A stretch of 64,000 nucleotides of DNA, taken from positions 3,308,501 through 3,372,500 of the forward strand of contig NC_087384.1 of assembly GCF_963675165.1 (NCBI RefSeq), given 5' to 3'. The translations under genes and the position numbers were made by a program. The number at the start of each line of letters is the position of its first letter. Positions within the stretch are counted from its first letter, which is position 1. The notes below the pieces were generated by a model. It was given only the letters and a program-made list of their open reading frames with translations, was not told the DNA's origin and ran no database searches. The DNA comes from Halichondria panicea. Its lineage: Eukaryota; Porifera; Demospongiae; Suberitida; Halichondriidae. This document shows, in pieces, positions 1 to 10,184 of the stretch.

Positions 1-262
1 TAATGTCTAATCAGACGGAAGGAAATAAATGAGTCATCATTAACAGGTTTTTTTGCAGTATTTTGACAGTTTATGTTAACTAATGTCACCAGTGACACAC
101 TCAGTTTGATGCAAGCACGTAGATCTAGTGGGTGAAAGCAAACTTTTTAACTTTTTAATTCAATTTCCGCGTGGAAATTTTCCTGGAATTCATTGGTAAT
201 TCAGGTAATCAGTTAAGGGGAAAGATGTTGTGTGGGTACACGATTATATACATACATGTAAG
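1..262. repeat. Dispersed repeat, copy 1 (partner at 15290-15511)
   Basis: The block shares long stretches with 15290-15511: the segment around 'gagtcatcattaacagg', then 'ttttgacagtttatgtta', 'gcaagcacgtagatctagtg' and 'ggaattcattggtaatt', and finally 'gatgttgtgtgggtacac'. The two copies differ by small indels and substitutions. It stops just before the TATA box at about 296. It may therefore be a duplicated promoter segment of the CUB-like gene family, or an ordinary dispersed repeat. It starts at or before the window edge. Confidence 0.8.
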
Positions 263-289
263 CTATTTTATACAGCATCTAGGTTTGCA

Positions 290-376
290 TTTGAGTATAT
301 AAACAGAAACATTCAGCTAACAAAATAACTCAGCAAATCAATTATCCGAAATACAAGAAATACAAGATATACAAGA
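290..376 (+). promoter_or_regulatory. Stranded promoter and leader of the CUB-like gene at 10185
   Basis: A TATA box (gtatataaacag, about 295-306) lies roughly 70-80 bases before the left edge of the transposon. The tandem paralogue at 12432 has a similar TATA box (catatataaaaggc) at about 12343, some 85 bases before its ATG. The sequence just left of the transposon ends in AAGA, and the A of that AAGA on the right side is the first base of the CUB-like gene's ATG. Joining the two flanks therefore restores a normal promoter-leader-ATG arrangement. This is inferred from layout; no transcript data are available. Confidence 0.65.
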
Positions 377-411
377 AACACATTCACTGTTAAAAGTTCC
401 CTTTCTCTTTT
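377..411 (+). repeat. Left terminal inverted repeat of the two-gene transposon
   Basis: The 35 bases pair with the reverse complement of 10147-10181 with a single mismatch (position 401, c versus t). The AAGA target duplication lies immediately outside at 373-376. Confidence 0.92.
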
Positions 412-629
412 GCAGGATCAGAATAGAATTCACTGTTTTATTAGTTAAGTGAAACAAAAATTGTTTGATTTTTTGTCTATTTGTAAATCTTATCTGCATT
501 GTTATGTTATTGTTGTATTCCATGGTTATGTTAACTTGTTTTTATTGACTCTGTTTAGCATACTAGATTTGGAGAAGCTAACAGAGATATATTTTGTATC
601 ACGATAAACAGAATGAAATATACACAACA

Positions 630-3600
630 TTAGGTGTTACTTTGCTTTAGCTCTTGGTATACACTCTTTAAATGTTCTATTGTCTTTTTACGTAGATGAC
701 CGGTGGACGTCAACTGGAAATCGTACAAGAGTATTGAGGATTTCGTGACTGAATCTTCCCACTCAATTCGCTTCCTCTTGTTTTCTGGATCCTGTCTTCT
801 TGCCACTTTCCATTTGCTGTTGTACTTCCCTTCCATCCAGACAACTCCTACCTCTGAATCTGAGATCGATCGAAGTTGAGCAATCCATGGCTCAATGTTA
901 CTGCTTGGACAGCTTCTGACTGCCAGCAACTGATCAATCTTGAGACCTGCTAAATCCTGCACCTCCCTAACGTCTGTCCGTGATTGCTTTCGGTAGGCCC
1001 CAGTCTACACCTGTATGACATTGAATTTGAAGGTAGATACCATGTGAACAAAGCAACCTAAATTTAGGAAGCCTACTCAGTGACCTAAATTTAGGGATGG
1101 TATAATTTGTGTGTGTGCATGCACACATTGACCTAAATTTAGGGAATTGTGTGTATATACTTATGCATTACGTATATACCTAAGTTGAAGAATTATGCAA
1201 AGTGACCTAAATTTAGGTTATTATAAATTTAGGGAAAGTGCAATAGGTGTGCTGAACTGTCGTATAATTATTGCTTACATTGCACTCTTCATTCTCTGCA
1301 GCAAATAGAGCTTGAAGCTGGGTATTCTGAGGCGCATCACAGCTCATATCTGCTGATCCTGAGGCTGGGAGTTGGGCCAGTTGACGAACTGTGTAATAAT
1401 TATTAGAATATAAGTGATATACGTAATGTAAAGTATATTATGGTGTTACGTATATAATTCTGATTGAAATGAGAGTTTGCTCACCTTCTTGGAGATGTAG
1501 CAAGGGCCAGGGGGTAATTCCAAATTCATCATCAGAGTAGACAGCGTCCATATCAAATTGCTCCCACCAAATACGAGCATCATCAGAGATCCAAGAATAA
1601 AACTTTGGAATATCTATGTGTAGACGTGGCAGGTCTATCTTGTTGTCAGACAAGTGAACTCTATTTGGAATGCCACATGGAATCTCCTGCACAGTAAACA
1701 TTTTGCATGTAAAGTTAAAAGAGTGTAATTTGATCTATACGAATGCATGAGCTTAATTTATAGCCATAAGAGGTGTAGGTCGATAAATACATTGTCCATT
1801 TTTGTTACAGTAAAATGCACGAATCAGCGAAAATTTAACCCTCAAAAATGTTACGCTATATAGTGCAAAATCCAAATTTTTATGAACATAATAGGCACAT
1901 TAATTTTTTAAAGAATTCAAGAATCGAATGGGTGTATTATCAGGGCCTAGAGAGCTGTAGAATATACTTATGGTTCGAACTTCAGCGTCTGTAAAAAACT
2001 GCTATTAATTATTATAACAACTGCATACACCCTAACACAAAGTGTGTTGCCATACATAATGTGCTTGTACGGTATTTATTATGATCACTGACAAAAAAAA
2101 CGTTATTACATGCGGACTTGCCAGAAGTAGTTTCACTGCTACATCAGCATTGCACCAAGCATCACTGCTCCAATGCCGAAAATACATCACAGCTTTCCCA
2201 TCTTCTAAAAAGAATTTGAAGCAATGTGGAAGAGAGTGACCATTTAGTCTGTCAATACAAGGTTCCAGCCACGACCTCACATCAGAAATAGTATTGAGTA
2301 CCTCAACCGTTGGGGTAGGTGTGCTTGACTGTGTAATCTGCTTTTGGAGATCTGTACAATTTTACATGCAACAATAATTATGTAATGTCACAATCAATTC
2401 AAAACCAACCTTAATAAATTTTAGGAAGTATAATTATAGCTATAATTATAATTGACCACCATGCATAATACCTACATACTACATGTATAATTATGAATGC
2501 ATAATTATTACCTGGTAAAGATTCAGCTCCTTTTAGAGTGAGCTGCTTAGATATCCTTGAGAAAAGCTGGTCAATGTCCTCATGAGTATGACCAACAGGT
2601 AGGAAGTTTACCCGCACCTATTATAGCACAATGTATACAGTGTCATATGCATGCATGGGCAACCATGCATTGACAATGTGTGCATGAATGATTATAATTA
2701 TAGTCATTAGGGCAGGGCAGTGCATGCAGTTGCTATGTAATAATTACTATAATGATACCTTAGTGAATATCTTTCGTTCTACCAACAATGCGCAAAACCC
2801 CAGGAAGAACTTGTTTTTGTTTTCTTTTGCTGTATTGTCCAGTTGGATGTTGAGAACTGGTGGGAGATGATCTAGAGCAATCAAGGATTTGAGCAGCACA
2901 TGAATCGTAACGTTGCAGTCATGAGGGAATTGCAGCATGTCAATGTAGACGTGAGCTAACTTTCCATGAGGTGCCCGGGTGTGTACTAGCACTCCAGTGA
3001 CGTGTGTTCTGAGAGGAAGCAATCCCTGCACAGACTTTGGGATCTTTGCGAGGCGAGGAAGATTGGTCTTGTGCTGATCCATGCCATCAATGATGATGGT
3101 AACACTGTGTTGTGGATTTGTTCTAGATTTTTCCCGATGACCATAATACTTCCGCCTTTCTTGCCTGTCACCATAATAATAATAGCAAGATGGAATAAAA
3201 TTCGTATGCATATAATTGTGAGTCCCATGCACCCATGCATAATTACGTTTTGGATGTATAATTATGCACATGGGACGAGTAATTTAGGTACATTTTATTG
3301 CTGTCTGACTAAAGGCAAAGAATTAATTGCGTGGAAATGTAATGTGTACTCGAATACAAGGTAAAGGCTTGCAGAGTCACTTACTGAACAATCTGTAGAT
3401 GTTGATCATACTCCTCCTTAAATTCACACCTCCATCCACTCTTCATTCTTTCCTGGTCAAACTTAGTGCAAATATCACACTTGCTGAAAGCGCTTTGCTG
3501 TAAATTGGATAATTATATGGTTATGGTTATATAATAATAGTATAATAGAATACTTACACTGGGAATGAGCACCTTCGAAAAATCTTCTTTCCAAAAGCGG

Positions 3601-4769
3601 TAAAAGGTAGAAACTTTCACAACAGCATCTTCTGGGATTCCTCCAGCCATGAGCTCCCTCTTCATCCTGACGTACACATCGTACTTAGTGAGGAAATGAG
3701 GAAGGTGTACACGATCGATGTTAGGCATCTGATCTCCAATGAGATTAAAGTATTGCCTCATCCAAGTCTTGGCTTCAGACGTTTTTGAGGCCTCGGCTCT
3801 CACGTGGGGTTTTCTAGTGGCTTTGTGAATGCCATTTGAGAATTGTTCGGTTACTGTTTTGAATCTCTTGTTTGAAATTCCAAGAATATTCAAGAAGGCG
3901 TTCTTGCATACATGCTTTCCTTCGAGCATCATCGTAAGCTTGCTTGAGCTCGATGATTGTCTGCTTGACGAGGGAATAAATATCAATGAGGTATCAAACA
4001 GAAACTGTTTCTGGTCAGCTCTTCTCTTTTTGTTAAAGATACCTCTAACTTTCTGTACTTCCTGCTGAGTAAATGCAGCAATACACACCCTTCCACAACA
4101 TTGAAACCGATGAGAGCTTACAGGAGATTCACTCTCATATTCCAAAGGATCTTCTGTCCTTCGCTTCTTGACAGGTGTTGAATTCAAAGGAGCTTCAAAT
4201 TGGGGATCAAAATCCATGAGTTCGAGTAGTTCGGAGTCAGCATCACAGTTAGTGAAGCTGGAGGACACAAACAACTCTTGGCTGCTGTCTACAACAGGAG
4301 ATAAGAGCAGAGAGTTTTGCGTGTTGGTAGTCATGCTTGTCTCTGGAGACACAATAAGAAGGGAGTCTTGCGCTATGCTTGTTTCGAGTTCTGGTGACAC
4401 AAAGAGGAGGGAGTCTTGCGCTATGCTTGTTTCGAGTTCTGGAGACACAATGAGGAGAGAGTCTTGCGCTATGCTTGTTTCGAGCTCTGGAGACACAATA
4501 AGGAGAGAGTCCTGCGCTATGCTTGTTTCGAGTTCTAGTTCTGGAGACACAATGAGGAGAGAGTCTTGCACTATGCTTGTTTCGAGTTCTGGAGACACAA
4601 TGAGGAGAGAGTCTTGCTTGTTGTTAGCTATGCTAGCAGGAGTGCATGCACCCCTGATGCTAGTTTGTGAGTCTTGCTTACTGCTTGTCCCTGGTGACAC
4701 AATAAGGAGAGAGTCTTGGCTATAACTGCCATCATAGAGAGGACATGAATCATTCATCATTGCATGCAT
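630..4769 (-). CDS. DUF7869-type transposase-like protein
   Basis: Eight exons with GT-AG borders give 921 residues: 4769-3558, 3497-3385, 3164-2759, 2617-2512, 2351-2110, 1686-1485, 1388-1279 and 1004-630. Exon 1 encodes an N-terminal tandem repeat (QDSLLIVSPELETSIA units) and a conserved helical region. Exons 3-4 carry the core: IIIDGMDQHK, then QLDNTAKENKNKF, then LPVGHTHEDIDQLFSRI. These acidic clusters are typical of DUF7869, a family common in invertebrate genomes. An RNase-H-like catalytic role is an inference from the D/DN/HxHEDID pattern. Exon 2 has a CDIC pair and exon 6 a WW-rich segment. The gene lies inside the transposon, tail toward the left end, and diverges from the ParB-like gene. 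All phases close without stops. Start: the first in-frame ATG, with further ATGs 9 and 12 bases downstream. Confidence 0.82.
1057..1216. repeat. Left cluster of the 12-base palindrome CCTAAATTTAGG
   Basis: Four copies of CCTAAATTTAGG begin at about 1057, 1084, 1132 and 1205, three of them preceded by TGA; a half copy follows near 1222. They lie in the last intron of the DUF7869 gene, 0.7-0.84 kb from the left end of the transposon. The same palindrome clusters near the right end (9680-9767) and was not noticed elsewhere in the window. Subterminal transposase-binding repeats are a reasonable reading. Confidence 0.8.
4325..4720 (-). repeat. Coding minisatellite in DUF7869 exon 1
   Basis: About seven imperfect units of 45-57 bases encode variations of QDSLLIVSPELETSIA. 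The reading frame is kept in all units, which suggests selection on a flexible, acidic Ser/Thr-rich N-terminus or recent in-frame slippage. Confidence 0.85.
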
Positions 4770-4950
4770 GCAAGCCACAAATCATGCGCACTGAACTATC
4801 ACACCTGCGGGTTCACGCATGGCTACTTTATTGCGCATGCGCCGATGGACTAGCACTATTCAGCTGCATTTAAAACTGCACTGCACTGCGCTGCACTTAG
4901 TAGTACGTGCTTAGCTACTGTAGCTCCCTAGTTTACAGCATAGGTGAAGA
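4770..4950. promoter_or_regulatory. Shared divergent promoter of the two transposon genes
   Basis: The start codons of the minus-strand DUF7869 gene and the plus-strand ParB-like gene are only about 180 bases apart. The interval holds a GC-rich patch (gcgcatgcgccgatgg, near 4833) and repeated CACTGCACTGCG-like steps, but no clear TATA box. It is called as a bidirectional promoter from layout alone. Confidence 0.55.
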
Positions 4951-7900
4951 ATGCCTGCAACCAAGAGGTGGCACTTTGAGTTTCTCGTGGGTGGAGTCAG
5001 TGGTATCACTGTGTACAAGAATGGTGCAAGGATTAAGAGCTACAAACTCCCAAATCGCCCAGTCTTGGAAAGTGTATATTCAATAGGTACTCCTTCTACT
5101 AGAAAGACTTGTGATAAGGTTAAAGAATACCTAGATCAAGCCATTGAGGTAAGCTATAATGTATAACAATGTTGTAATTTTAGTAATAAGCACCACAGAT
5201 ATAATCCTGGTTTTTATTGGTCATACAGGTCACATTTAAATGCAAGACTACTGTGCTCCTGAACCGGAAGGAGTTTGAATGGAATAAATCAGCATTTTGT
5301 CGACTGTTGAGGCTGTCTCCTGGGGCGAGAGCAGTCGACTTCATTCAAGTCTTCAACCAACTGACAAAGGTATCATAATAATGTGTCTTGCCCATTTCTG
5401 CGTGATTGCTAAGGTGTACAACAGTTGATACAGTCCCTGTTTTCACATAGGAATAATGGGGGGGGGGGTCATATAGATCCTTGTGATAGGGAAAATGTAA
5501 TAATTGATGTACAATGCGTTTTTCATGTACATCACTTGTTTACATACATTGTACATAAAATTAACATAATAATAACTCTATATAATTATAAAGTTTACTT
5601 AATAATTATAGTATAGAGTTCATGTATGATCGCTAACCCACCAATATATAACCGTTCAAATTGCTGTCTGCATGCATGCTTATAATAATTATTATATACC
5701 CATGCATGCATCATGCGTGGGAAAACAGTTGAACATACAATCAGTGCATGGCAATCAATGTTTGTACGTGTGAATTCTATATCTTGACATCATGCACTGT
5801 ATACAAACCTCGTGTTTATAATCTACACTAGCTAACCTGATAAGGTATTAAAATTGTTACAGCAGCTATATGTATGTACATATTCTTACTTTATCTACAG
5901 TTTAATTCTGACCGAGGCTTCTTAGTTCCTGTAAGCCCCCTGCCCACCAGTTCGGAGTTGCTAACTGAGGAGGCGTTGTCTGATGGTGGTGACTCTGAGG
6001 ATGACCACCCGCTGTCTTCATTGACAAGTACCCAAAGCATAGACGGCAGCCACCAACTTGGAGAAAAGAGAAGTCAGCAGGAGGAGGAAGTATCGAGAAA
6101 GAGGATGAAGCACAAAGATACTATGGACGATGCGATCTTCACCAAGAAGATTGGTAAGCTGCATGTGTGCCAACTGTATCACACATGCAATTTCAACCTT
6201 GCTTGCGCATGCGCACCAAGGCACAATTGAACTTCTCTCACTTGATATTGTATATGCATGCATGCAGGAACTATTGATCTCCAGCTGAGAAACCTCTCAG
6301 AACCCAAAACACAACGCTGTTTAAGAACGGTTGACACTGTATTTGTGGAGGAACTAGTGAAGAAGTTCACTAAGGATCCCTCTGCTCCAGGTGTACCTCC
6401 GATTGCTGTCCTGTGCATTTCTGTCGAGAGCATAGATGTGTTTGACACCAACAGAGTGGACGCCTATAAGTACGAGCTGCTTGGAGGCCAGCATACAGCC
6501 TTGGCAAGAAGGATAGTAGCAGCCAAGTCTTCAGACAATACGTTGCTACAGACTGTCCTTGCTGAGGTGTATGTTGGTCTGACAGACGATGAAGCACTTA
6601 GGCTCGCCTCTCGCCACAACACAAATAGTCATTTTATCCACAAGATGACACATCGGGACTATGTAAGTTAAAGAATTCAAAATTCCTCTAAGAAATAAGC
6701 TGTGTTCATTCATTTTGCTATGATTATAGCTTGAGGCCTGCCGATCGAAACTGTTTTCAATGTGCGGTAAGGCTCCTGAGGAGGAAACCCCAAAAGACTC
6801 GGTGGAATGGAAGGATGTGTGCAAGCGATGCATTTTACCTCAGGTATTATACTATTTCGTCTGTTAATATACATTGTACTTTACAGAACTGATCCATGCA
6901 TGCTCATAATATTTGTCCAAATCTTAGGATATGGGCCGCTGCACAATGGAGAATATCTTTAAGCAGGCAAGCTTTACTAAGGAAGTCTGGGCATTGGCCG
7001 TATCGGTCATGAACTTGTACGAGGAGGGGGAGCTGAAAGATCAGACCCTCTCAACAAAATCTCTGACTACAAAGCCCGAGTTTAAGCAGCAAAATTTTAG
7101 CCCAATCCAGTGCCTTCCTGATGAGTTCAAGCTGGAAATGTTATCAAAGGTATACAAGCGCTTGAGAAGATTTTCTATAGACAAAATAATATTGTTACGT
7201 ATAAAGAAGCACATGCAGAGGTATAATATAGGAGCCTGACAGCGTAATCTATTTATATCTGCATTGAAGTTGTTATGAAGTAACAGTTTTTTAGATCATG
7301 TTTGCCTGCAATCTGATTGGCTATAGAGGAAGTGTTCTATCCAACTTAGTATACTTACCGTATAGCGCGAAATTTTTGAGGCACTTATATTTCGTGGATT
7401 GGCCTCTAAAAACCATTTCGTTGCACAATGTTCGCGGAATGACTGCTTACGGGAAGCCACGCCTTTAAATATTTGCACGATAGCAGGTAATTCTAATTAA
7501 AGAACAATTTTCGTGGACTTAATTTTCGTATAGAATTCTAACCCACGAAATCCGCGAAAATTAAGCCCCTCGAACATTTCGCGCTATACGGTATTTACTT
7601 CACTTATGTAGCAAAGATTAGATAAGAATAGTGCATGATTGACTAAATTGAGAATCATGGTTGCTATATTATGCATGATCTATATAATCAGGGCTAGTAG
7701 AACCCTCTCTACACGTTCGGGATACTACAACCATGCAGCTCTAAATGTTAATTATTAATTTTCCAGGTTTCAAGCAGTGAGCTAAGCCTTGCCGAATTAA
7801 AGGAAGAAGCTACCAGCTACAGATCAAGAAAGTCTCTGCAAAGGGCTTTTTGCAAGTAAATTAACAATCACATGCATGCATTTGTATAGACACTGTTTAG

Positions 7901-9915
7901 GAAGTTTCTAGAAGCCCAAAGGGCTGGTAATTGTAGTATCCCGAACGCGGTGAGGGTTCTACTAGCCCTGACTCGTGAGGACTTCTAAATCATGTGAAAA
8001 CTTCCTTTTTTTGATCTAAAGTGTATTATTTCTATAATCACATTTTTTAAGTTAAGTATAATTCCATCCCAGGATAACTACTTCCAGTACGTGGTGCGAG
8101 GCAAAATGTAGATTTCCTGCCTTCACTACCCCAGAGCGTCTGAGGACATTCCACCAGATATGTTTAACCAAAACAATACCGGCGTCTTTTCGTTCATATT
8201 GTGAGGCAGCTCTAAAAGCAGAAAAATCAGGCAGCACAGACACTGTTGTCCCCTCGGCTGATATATATAAGTTCAGGCACTGCAAGGCTTATGTGGTCGA
8301 AGGGGATGCAGCAAACATGTGCTGCCAAGATGTTAGGGATGTCTACCCTACATTCATGGGCTCAAATCTCTTCCTGGCTGACATACCCGTGGTATAATTA
8401 TGTGCATGCATGCACGTACAGCTATAACACATGTATATGTTATAGCTACGTATATAAACACTCCTGATATTATACTTACATGTTGTTCAACTTCGTGCAG
8501 GCGTGGACAACAGAACAAATTCAAAGCCTTGTGTACACCACAAAACAGCTGAATACAATACCCGAGAAAACTGTGAGCACATTTAATGTTGCATTGATTA
8601 GCACCAGTCTCTCAAAAATTGAAGAACTGAAGAATTGTTTGTTGAAGTGCTACGAACACGTCAGTGTGTGCTACTGGCAGACAGCGTGCACAGGTAAACT
8701 ATGTTCAATAATAATTCATCGACATTATACATTTAACAACTTGTGTCACACGGTGTGTGCAAATCCATCGGTTTTTCGCCTCTGCTATAATTATACACTC
8801 AAAATAACAACGCTATAAATATTTCGCATGACTGTATATAATATTTATCGTGTAACAACTGTATAATAGCGTGAACTTTTTCGAGGTGCTTAATTTTTCC
8901 TGATTTCGTGGGTTGCAATACTACTAATTATCTGCTATAACTCGCAAAGATTTAAGGTGTGGCTTCTGGTAAGCACGAACATTGTGCAACGAATTGCTTT
9001 TAGAGGCCTTTACAAAATATATAAGCACCTCGAACATTTCGCACTATTATGTACACATGCAGCCTATTATATCGTACATAACTATAAGCATAATAATTAT
9101 TATACAGCCCATAATCATTATTGTTATAGGTGGCTTAGATTCCACTCATCCACTGGGATTTATCCCATCAATTGGTTGTGTGGTAGTGGGACACTACTCA
9201 CTCAGTGGAAAGCTGGAGGAGGACCACTTTAACTTCGTTGAGGAAGGGCGGTCCAATTTCTTCCCCTGTATTGATCAATCCACTGCTAAGATTCCGATTT
9301 GTGTGCTGACAGGCATTATAAAGAAGCTGTCTTTTGAAGGGAGCACTGTTATTGATGCCACAAGTGAATCTGGTAATTATTATAGGATGACAGTGCATGC
9401 ATGCATGATTACTATTATTTTTATGTTTTAGATACCCAGCATGATTGTGATGTACAAACAACTATGGACCACCTGCCATGATAGTCAGATAGTTTCGGCC
9501 TTGTTGGGCCTCGTCAGCATAGCGTAGTTGTATATATGTAATGAGTACATGTAATAAGATTACATGCATAATATTATATACATGCACATACATGTAATTA
9601 TCATGTGTATAATAGTGCATGGGAATGTATCCATGCATGCACATGTACACAAGTAGAGTTCATGTATGCATGAAGTTTACCTAAATTTAGGTATTATTAT
9701 AATGCAACTGTCTCTAAATTTAGGTACAACGTACAAAGTTAATGGTACATGTAAACCTAAATTTAGGTAGAATTGCATAACACATCGTTTCATGCATGCA
9801 TGCAGGTAACTGTGCAATTGCCTCACTACAAGCAGGAAGAGATGTGGTGGTACTCAAGGCATTGGCCCAAGCAGCACTTGCAAGAAGCCAGCTTGCAGAA
9901 CTGTCAACAACATAG
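4951..9915 (+). CDS. ParB-like / degenerate DNA-methyltransferase-like transposon protein
   Basis: Eleven GT-AG exons give 758 residues with all phases closing: 4951-5148, 5229-5369, 5901-6153, 6268-6662, 6730-6843, 6928-7149, 7767-7855, 8073-8391, 8501-8693, 9130-9372 and 9806-9915. Residues 1-113 form an unidentified domain; 114-195 are low-complexity with a basic KRMKHK patch. Exon 4 (about 198-329) resembles a ParB/Srx-fold domain, including the loop YELLGGQHTALARRI near residue 269. Exons 8-11 keep the order seen in N4/N6 DNA methylases: a DPPW-like site (here ADIPVAW), a Trp/Tyr strand, VVVGHYSL, then VIDATSESGNCAIASLQAGR in place of the FxGxGTT cofactor loop. Key positions look altered, so catalysis is doubtful. 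ParB-methylase fusions are known in phages and bacteria. The function here (DNA recognition, or protection of element DNA) is inference. Confidence 0.72.
7356..7594. mobile_element. CCGTATAG-type inverted-repeat element (MITE)
   Basis: It starts taccgtatagcgcgaaat and ends with the reverse complement. The interior closely matches the copy at 23508-23735, including 'gaatgactgcttac' and 'aagccacgcctttaaat'. It lies in intron 6 of the ParB-like gene, so it entered the larger transposon. Confidence 0.9.
7688..7971. repeat. Inverted repeats flanking exon 7 of the ParB-like gene
   Basis: The arm at 7688-7730 (tcagggctagtagaaccctc...) is complementary to 7931-7971 with few differences. Exon 7 (7767-7855) sits between the arms. 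Either a small inverted-repeat element supplied an exon, or paired introns surround the exon. Confidence 0.85.
8862..9051. repeat. Degenerate inverted-repeat element in intron 9
   Basis: The end ataatagcgtgaactttttc pairs with an imperfect reverse complement at 9023-9051; both contain the cgaggtgctt motif typical of the CCGTATAG family. It lies within an intron of the ParB-like gene. Confidence 0.65.
9680..9767. repeat. Right cluster of the palindrome CCTAAATTTAGG
   Basis: Full copies lie at about 9680 and 9756, with a near copy (ctctaaatttagg) at about 9712. They sit in the last intron of the ParB-like gene, 0.4-0.5 kb from the right end of the transposon, and mirror the left cluster at 1057-1216. 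Confidence 0.8.
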
Positions 9916-10146
9916 CTAGCTATGGACTAGACTATACTATACTGTTTCAAGCGTTCCGTTAACTTCTATGTTACTTTGTATATGCGGAGTATACGACTCG
10001 ATCTTCATCTTATTGAATGTTCATCTGGTTAAGCAAGTCAATGGGTATCAATAGAAAATAATTGGTGTTCTCTAATCTTTGAGAAATTAACAGGGATATT
10101 AAACTAAAAAAAATGATTATGAACAAAAAACATAGCATATTAAAAT

Positions 10147-10181
10147 AAAAGAGAAAAGGAACTTTTAACAGTGAATGTGTT
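10147..10181 (-). repeat. Right terminal inverted repeat of the two-gene transposon
   Basis: The 35 bases are complementary to 377-411 with one mismatch. The AAGA copy (10182-10185) abuts it, and its last A is the first base of the ATG of the next gene. Confidence 0.92.
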
Positions 10182-10184
10182 AAG

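Larger units (their letters stand above)
377..10181. mobile_element. Two-gene DNA transposon (DUF7869 plus ParB/MTase-like), complete
   Basis: The element is 9805 bases long. Its 35-base terminal inverted repeats lie at 377-411 and 10147-10181, begin AACACATTCACTG and match at 34 of 35 positions. AAGA flanks it directly on both sides (373-376 and 10182-10185), a 4-base target duplication. Two multi-exon genes fill the interior, diverge from about 4.77-4.95 kb, and end 219 and 231 bases from the terminal repeats. Clusters of CCTAAATTTAGG lie near each end. A transposase-like gene, terminal repeats and target duplication together support an autonomous cut-and-paste element. The superfamily is not assigned: a 4-base duplication is known for Sola-type and some other superfamilies, but DUF7869 cannot be linked to one from sequence alone. 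Confidence 0.88.

Noticed and set aside
3002-4725. Plus-strand open frames opposite the DUF7869 gene (3002-3364, 3829-4068, 4168-4725)
   Set aside because: They mirror real minus-strand exons; the 4168-4725 frame is the complement of the coding minisatellite and has no splice logic of its own.
4951-9915. Bacterial contamination as the source of the ParB/methylase-like gene
   Set aside because: Ten spliceosomal-type introns, host-like MITEs inside introns and the surrounding animal genes make contamination very unlikely.
377-10181. TTAA-type (piggyBac/Kolobok) insertion
   Set aside because: GTTAAG occurs at the right end, but the left end reads AAGAAAC with no TTAA, while AAGA matches at both sides.
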